Shown here piece after piece: positions 15,667 to 19,231 of a DNA stretch of 19,231 nucleotides. This DNA is from Lachnospiraceae bacterium UBA3814 (GTDB lineage Bacteria > Bacillota > Clostridia > Lachnospirales > Lachnospiraceae): contig DFEA01000078.1 of NCBI GenBank assembly GCA_002368575.1, forward strand, positions 1 to 19,231, given 5' to 3'. The number at the start of each line of letters is the position of its first letter. The first letter of the stretch is position 1. The translations under genes and the position numbers were made by a program. The notes under the pieces are model-generated. The model saw only the letters and a program-made list of their open reading frames with translations. It was not told the origin of the DNA and did not search any database.

Positions 15667-16867
15667 CCGATTCCATTGCCTTTCTGTACAGCTCCTCGAT
15701 GCGGCCGCCCGCTTCGGCTGTCAGTCTTCTTTCAGATCTTCTGATGATACTTACCTTAGGCTTTGTTACAGGATGCTTTGCCACAAAGATCGTGCAGCAG
15801 TCCTCAAAGGGAAGGATAGATGTTTCATAGGTGCCTATCCTTTCGGAGATATGGATTATCTCCTGCTTGTCAAAGCCTATCAGCGGCCTGTATACAGGCA
15901 TTGTACATACATCATTCGTAGCAGCAAGAGACTGCATCGTCTGGCTTGCGACCTGACCTATGCTCTCACCGGTTATAAGCCCCAGGCATTCCGTCTCCTT
16001 CGCAAGCTCCTCCGCTATCCTCATCATATAGCGGCGCATGATTATGGTAAGCTCATCCTTGGGACATTTCTCATATATCTCCATCTGGATATCGGTAAAA
16101 TTGATCACATGAAGATAGATCGGGCCGGTATATTTTGAAAGGATCCTTGCCAGATCCACTACCTTCTGCTTTGCCCTTTCACTGGTATAGGGCGGCGCAT
16201 GAAAATATACCGCGTCGATCTTGACCCCCCTCTTTGCGATCATATATCCCGCAACGGGTGAATCTATACCTCCCGAAAGAAGGAGCATGCCCTTTCCGTT
16301 CGTTCCGACAGGCATCCCTCCCGGTCCCGGGATCGTAGTCGAATAAATATAGATCCTTTCCCTGATCTCTATATTTATCCATAGCTCGGGATCATGGACA
16401 TCGACCCTCAGCCCGGGGAAGCGTTCAAGTATCCGCCCGCCAAGCTCCATATTTATCTCCTGGGAATTTAAGGGATAATCCTTGCGCGCCCGCCTTGCAT
16501 TGACCTTAAAGGTGCGGGGAGGCTTATGTGAAGAGGTCTCCCGGTCCCCGCTTAAATGAAACTCCTCCAGATAACTGAGCACATCCTCGGAAAGCCTGTC
16601 AAAGCCCTCGTCCTCCACATGGACCACGGGACAGATCCCTGTGATACCGAAAACGCATTTGAGCTTTTCGGCCACCTCATAAGGATCAGGGTCGCCTTCC
16701 GTGCATTCGATATATACCCTTCCGGAGGCTTTGGTGACCGCAAACTCCCCCTCACACCTCTTGAGCGCGTATTTTATCTGCCTTACCAGAGCATCCTCGA
16801 AAAGCCCTCTGTTCTTTCCCTTTATCGCGATTTCAGCATATTTTATCAAAAAAGCCGTATACTTCAT
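15644..16867 (-). CDS. thiI: tRNA 4-thiouridine synthetase ThiI (no rhodanese domain)
   Basis: Adenylates U8 of tRNA and replaces its oxygen with sulfur; in many bacteria it also feeds sulfur to thiamine thiazole synthesis. The 407-residue product has an N-terminal ferredoxin-like and THUMP region (about 1-170), then a PP-loop ATP pyrophosphatase domain with SGGIDSP at 198-204. FEDCCTIF near the C-terminus probably holds the cysteine matching E. coli Cys344. The C-terminal rhodanese domain of E. coli ThiI is absent, as in Bacillus. A short polar insertion (SGDRETSSHKPPR) near residues 105-120 separates the two N-terminal parts. AAGGGGA lies seven bases upstream of the ATG. The cysteine desulfurase gene directly upstream, 24 bases away, is the likely sulfur donor. 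Confidence 0.96.
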   Translation of the reverse strand: MKYTAFLIKYAEIAIKGKNRGLFEDALVRQIKYALKRCEGEFAVTKASGRVYIECTEGDPDPYEVAEKLKCVFGITGICPVVHVEDEGFDRLSEDVLSYLEEFHLSGDRETSSHKPPRTFKVNARRARKDYPLNSQEINMELGGRILERFPGLRVDVHDPELWINIEIRERIYIYSTTIPGPGGMPVGTNGKGMLLLSGGIDSPVAGYMIAKRGVKIDAVYFHAPPYTSERAKQKVVDLARILSKYTGPIYLHVINFTDIQMEIYEKCPKDELTIIMRRYMMRIAEELAKETECLGLITGESIGQVASQTMQSLAATNDVCTMPVYRPLIGFDKQEIIHISERIGTYETSILPFEDCCTIFVAKHPVTKPKVSIIRRSERRLTAEAGGRIEELYRKAMESDEVIIVR

Positions 16868-16891
16868 CCTTATATCCCCTTAAATGCTCCA

Positions 16892-18127
16892 TTATCTTCT
16901 TACGAACCTTCCGAGCACCGGAAGGATCTCTTTTAACGCCCTGAGCGTATATTCAAGCTCAGCCTTCGTCGTTTCCCGTGAAAAGCTGAACCTTACCGTC
17001 TTATCAAGATACTGATCCTTAAGCCCGACAGCCCTGAGCGTCTTTGATACCGAAGGCCTGTTGCTCGAACAGGCAGAGCCGGCGGAAACATAGATACCCT
17101 TTTCCTCAAGCGCATGCAGCATGACCTCGGCCCGGACCTTTTCAAATGAGACGCTGACGATATGAGGAGCAGTCTCTTCAATGTCCTCCGGCCGGCATAT
17201 TTCAGACTGTCCGGATATTCCCCCTTCCGCATCCCCTTCAGGGCTAACGCAGGATGTCAGTCCGTTTACCCCGGCGACTCCTTCGGTTTTAAGAAGCTCC
17301 CCGATGAAATACCGCTTTAACCCAAACAGTCTTTCCCTGTCCTCCTCAAGGCTTCCGTAAACGATCTCCGCAGCCGCGGCCATTCCCGCTATCCCCTGGA
17401 CATTTTCCGTTCCCGAGCGCATTCCGTTCTGCTGCCCGCCTCCGAATATCAGGGGACTCAGCCTCACCTTGTCTGATACATAAAGAAAGCCCGTCCCCTT
17501 GGGGCCGTGGAACTTGTGTCCGCTTGCGGAAAGCAGATCTATTCCGGCTTTTTTAGGGTGTATCCTCGCTTTTCCGTAGCCCTGTACGGCATCCGTATGA
17601 AAAATGATCCCCGGGTCGTAGCTTTTTACCGTCTCCGAAAGCTCTGCGAGAGCCTGGACTGAACCGATCTCATTGTTCGTATGCATTATCGAAACAAGGA
17701 CCGTGTCCTTACGCAAAGCCTCCTTAAGCTCACGGGGATCTGCCCGACCTGAACTGTCGACCCCTAAGAGTGTGACCTCAAAGCCCCTGTCCTCAAGCTC
17801 CTTAAGGGACGACAATATTGCAGGGTGCTCGATCTCTGTGGATATGATATGCTTCCCCCGCCTCAGGCTGCTCTTACAAAGGACTGTCCCGAAAAGAGCC
17901 ATATTGTCGGACTCTGTCCCTCCCGAGGTAAATATCAGCTCCCTTTCACTTACCCTTAAGGTATCTGCTATTATCTCCCTTGCCTTACGGATCTCCTTTT
18001 CAGCAAGGACCCCGAGGTTATGAAGACTGGACGGATTTCCGTAGGTCCTGTCATAAAGGCGGTCCATAAGCTCCCTTACCTCGTCAAGGCATCGGGTAGT
18101 TGCCGAATTATCAAGATATACTTCCAT
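16892..18127 (-). CDS. Cysteine desulfurase (NifS/IscS family)
   Basis: A PLP enzyme that takes sulfur from cysteine, leaving alanine and an enzyme persulfide. The 411-residue product starts MEVYLDNSATTRCLDEV, as expected of the family. The PLP lysine is K205 in SASGHKFHGPKG, and the persulfide cysteine is C353 in SAGSACSSNRPS. A stretch of about 30 residues at about 289-320, rich in Gly, Ser and Glu and not usual in this family, lies before PHIVSVSFEKV. The ribosome binding site GGGAG is only two bases from the ATG. Being followed by thiI, it is probably the dedicated sulfur donor for tRNA thiolation (NifZ-like in Bacillus) rather than the general Fe-S assembly enzyme; no iscU-like gene is in the window. 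Confidence 0.95.
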   Translation of the reverse strand: MEVYLDNSATTRCLDEVRELMDRLYDRTYGNPSSLHNLGVLAEKEIRKAREIIADTLRVSERELIFTSGGTESDNMALFGTVLCKSSLRRGKHIISTEIEHPAILSSLKELEDRGFEVTLLGVDSSGRADPRELKEALRKDTVLVSIMHTNNEIGSVQALAELSETVKSYDPGIIFHTDAVQGYGKARIHPKKAGIDLLSASGHKFHGPKGTGFLYVSDKVRLSPLIFGGGQQNGMRSGTENVQGIAGMAAAAEIVYGSLEEDRERLFGLKRYFIGELLKTEGVAGVNGLTSCVSPEGDAEGGISGQSEICRPEDIEETAPHIVSVSFEKVRAEVMLHALEEKGIYVSAGSACSSNRPSVSKTLRAVGLKDQYLDKTVRFSFSRETTKAELEYTLRALKEILPVLGRFVRR

Positions 18128-18192
18128 TTCTCCCTACCAAAACATAAAATTGACTGATGCCGCAAAACGCCCGGCCGCATCCCGATGTATGC

Positions 18193-18990
18193 TCAGATGC
18201 CCGTATCGGGACCGACAGCCCGCGACTCAGGCCATGGACTCTCCAGAAGGTAAACAAGCCACGAGAGTACTGTCATCCCGGCGGTCTCCGTTCTTAATAT
18301 ACGCCTGCCCAGGGTGATCTCCTCACAGCCCTTTTTTCTCGCAAGGTCGATCTCCTCCTCCGAGAAGCCCCCCTCAGGGCCGATAAAAACAGCTATCTGC
18401 TGCCCCGGCCTTATTGAGCCCAGTATGCTGCGGGTCCTTTCCATTGAAGAGGGATCGCACAGCTCATACGGAAGAAGCCGTATCCCGATCTCCTTCTCGT
18501 CACAGTATAAAAGCGCCTCCTCAAAGCTTAAGACCTCCCTTATCCGGGGTATTATCCGCCGCTTTGCCTGCTTTGCCGCCGCCTCCGAAACGGCCTGATA
18601 TCTTTCCGTGCGTTTTCTGATCTTTTTTTCGTCAAGCCTCACTACCGAGCGCTTCATCGAAACAGGGATCACCTCATACGCCCCCAGCTCCACCGCCTTC
18701 TGGATTATCAGCTCCAGCTTATCTCCCTTGGGCAGCCCCTGAAACAGATATATCCTGCAGGGAAGCTCCACATTCTCCTGTTTTATGAACAGCAGTCTCA
18801 GCCTGACCGTCTGAGAGTCCTCGTCAAAGCTCTCTATGGCACAGCGGTATTCCTCCGCACCGGTGGTCACTACCGAAACCTCTTCTCCCGGTCTCAGCCT
18901 TAAGACGTTTCGTATGTGATTGTAATCCCTCCCGGAAACAGAAACGGCAGTTCCGTCAATAGCCGAGGGCTCCGTAAAAAACTGATACAT
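18193..18990 (-). CDS. rsmE: 16S rRNA (uracil(1498)-N3)-methyltransferase
   Basis: Methylates N3 of U1498 in the decoding centre of 16S rRNA with SAM. The 265-residue SPOUT protein has an N-terminal PUA-like part (HIRNVLRLRPGEEV, about residues 24-37) and a C-terminal knot domain with the signature FIGPEGGFSEEEI and LGRRILRTETAG. The start at 18990 (MYQFFTEPSAIDG) is preferred: it leaves seven bases after the prmA stop and begins where homologues begin. A longer reading from 19110 would overlap prmA by over 100 bases and adds a stretch unlike the family. The ribosome binding site is modest (AAGGA about 14 bases upstream). It is probably co-transcribed with prmA. Confidence 0.95.
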   Translation of the reverse strand: MYQFFTEPSAIDGTAVSVSGRDYNHIRNVLRLRPGEEVSVVTTGAEEYRCAIESFDEDSQTVRLRLLFIKQENVELPCRIYLFQGLPKGDKLELIIQKAVELGAYEVIPVSMKRSVVRLDEKKIRKRTERYQAVSEAAAKQAKRRIIPRIREVLSFEEALLYCDEKEIGIRLLPYELCDPSSMERTRSILGSIRPGQQIAVFIGPEGGFSEEEIDLARKKGCEEITLGRRILRTETAGMTVLSWLVYLLESPWPESRAVGPDTGI

Positions 18991-18997
18991 AACCGGT

Positions 18998-19231
18998 CTA
19001 CCGTTCCTTCCTTGCGGTGATCTCAGTCCATTCCCCAAGATGAACCGTCTCAAGGATCTCAAAGCCCGACCTGCGGACAACGGAAATGACCTTATCCTCC
19101 CAGCATTCATCTGCCCTTTCTGAGCTCTCCCTGCCGGATAAGGATGTGCCGTCCCCCTCCGCGCCTATTATTCCTGACATGATATATATCCCGCCCTTTT
19201 TAATATGCCCGGTTATCTGCGGTGTAAGCTC
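18998..19231 (-). CDS. prmA: Ribosomal protein L11 methyltransferase, C-terminal part (runs off the window)
   Basis: Only the last 77 codons are inside the window; the gene continues past the right edge. The visible part starts ELTPQITGHIKKGGIYIMSG and ends GFEILETVHLGEWTEITARK, which matches the C-terminal end of PrmA: the strand before SSGII-like residues and the closing GEW segment. PrmA methylates ribosomal protein L11 with SAM. It sits directly upstream of rsmE, the usual Firmicutes order. The catalytic motifs are outside the window, so activity cannot be judged. Confidence 0.88.
   Translation of the reverse strand, partial: ELTPQITGHIKKGGIYIMSGIIGAEGDGTSLSGRESSERADECWEDKVISVVRRSGFEILETVHLGEWTEITARKER

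Noticed and set aside
18156..18210. Short inverted repeats between rsmE and the cysteine desulfurase
   Set aside because: Stems are 5-6 bp with long loops and one extends into the rsmE coding region; not convincing as a terminator.
18991..19110. Longer N-terminus for rsmE
   Set aside because: The extra 40 residues overlap the prmA reading frame and do not resemble RsmE; the family start is at 18990.

Overview
The window looks like chromosomal housekeeping DNA from an anaerobic Gram-positive of the class Clostridia, most likely a Lachnospiraceae. The reasons are frequent strong AGGAGG-type ribosome binding sites, heavy use of AGG (Arg) and ATA (Ile) codons, a ThiI without a rhodanese domain placed next to a cysteine desulfurase, a PHP-type DnaE followed by pfkA, and Fe-S and flavodiiron redox proteins. 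The family assignment is an inference from protein and context similarity recalled from memory, not from a search.

Left half, plus strand. Bases 1-345 hold no protein gene. They contain four tandem hairpins (35-130) and then a structured RNA that resembles 6S RNA (about 145-281), just before metK. A clear intrinsic terminator follows metK. Then come dnaE (PHP-type replicative polymerase) and pfkA; pfkA overlaps a SpoU/TrmH-family RNA methyltransferase gene by an ATGA. Next is proC, whose leader carries two hairpins between two copies of a 10-bp sequence containing the ribosome binding site. After proC comes an 875-residue redox-signalling protein: a two-cluster ferredoxin, an [FeFe]-hydrogenase H-cluster-like domain, a third Fe-S motif, a degenerate GGDEF domain and an EAL domain with its key residues present. 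I regard this as the most interesting gene in the window.

Middle. On the minus strand a cytosolic cyclophilin is followed by an FprA-type flavodiiron protein, which converges on the hydrogenase-like/EAL gene. A divergent, hairpin-rich intergenic region (12360-12688) separates the cyclophilin from a plus-strand Rrf2-family regulator with three IscR-like cysteines.

Right half, minus strand, read from the right edge: prmA (only its 3' end is in the window), rsmE, a NifS/IscS-like cysteine desulfurase, thiI, a polytopic GT-C/DUF6311-like membrane protein, and a cyclophilin-domain lipoprotein. The desulfurase probably supplies persulfide sulfur to ThiI for tRNA 4-thiouridine. PrmA and RsmE modify the ribosome.

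Taken together, the central part is rich in redox functions: an Fe-S/H-cluster sensor with a c-di-GMP phosphodiesterase output, an O2/NO-reducing flavodiiron protein, and an Fe-S-type Rrf2 regulator. Whether these work together is inference.
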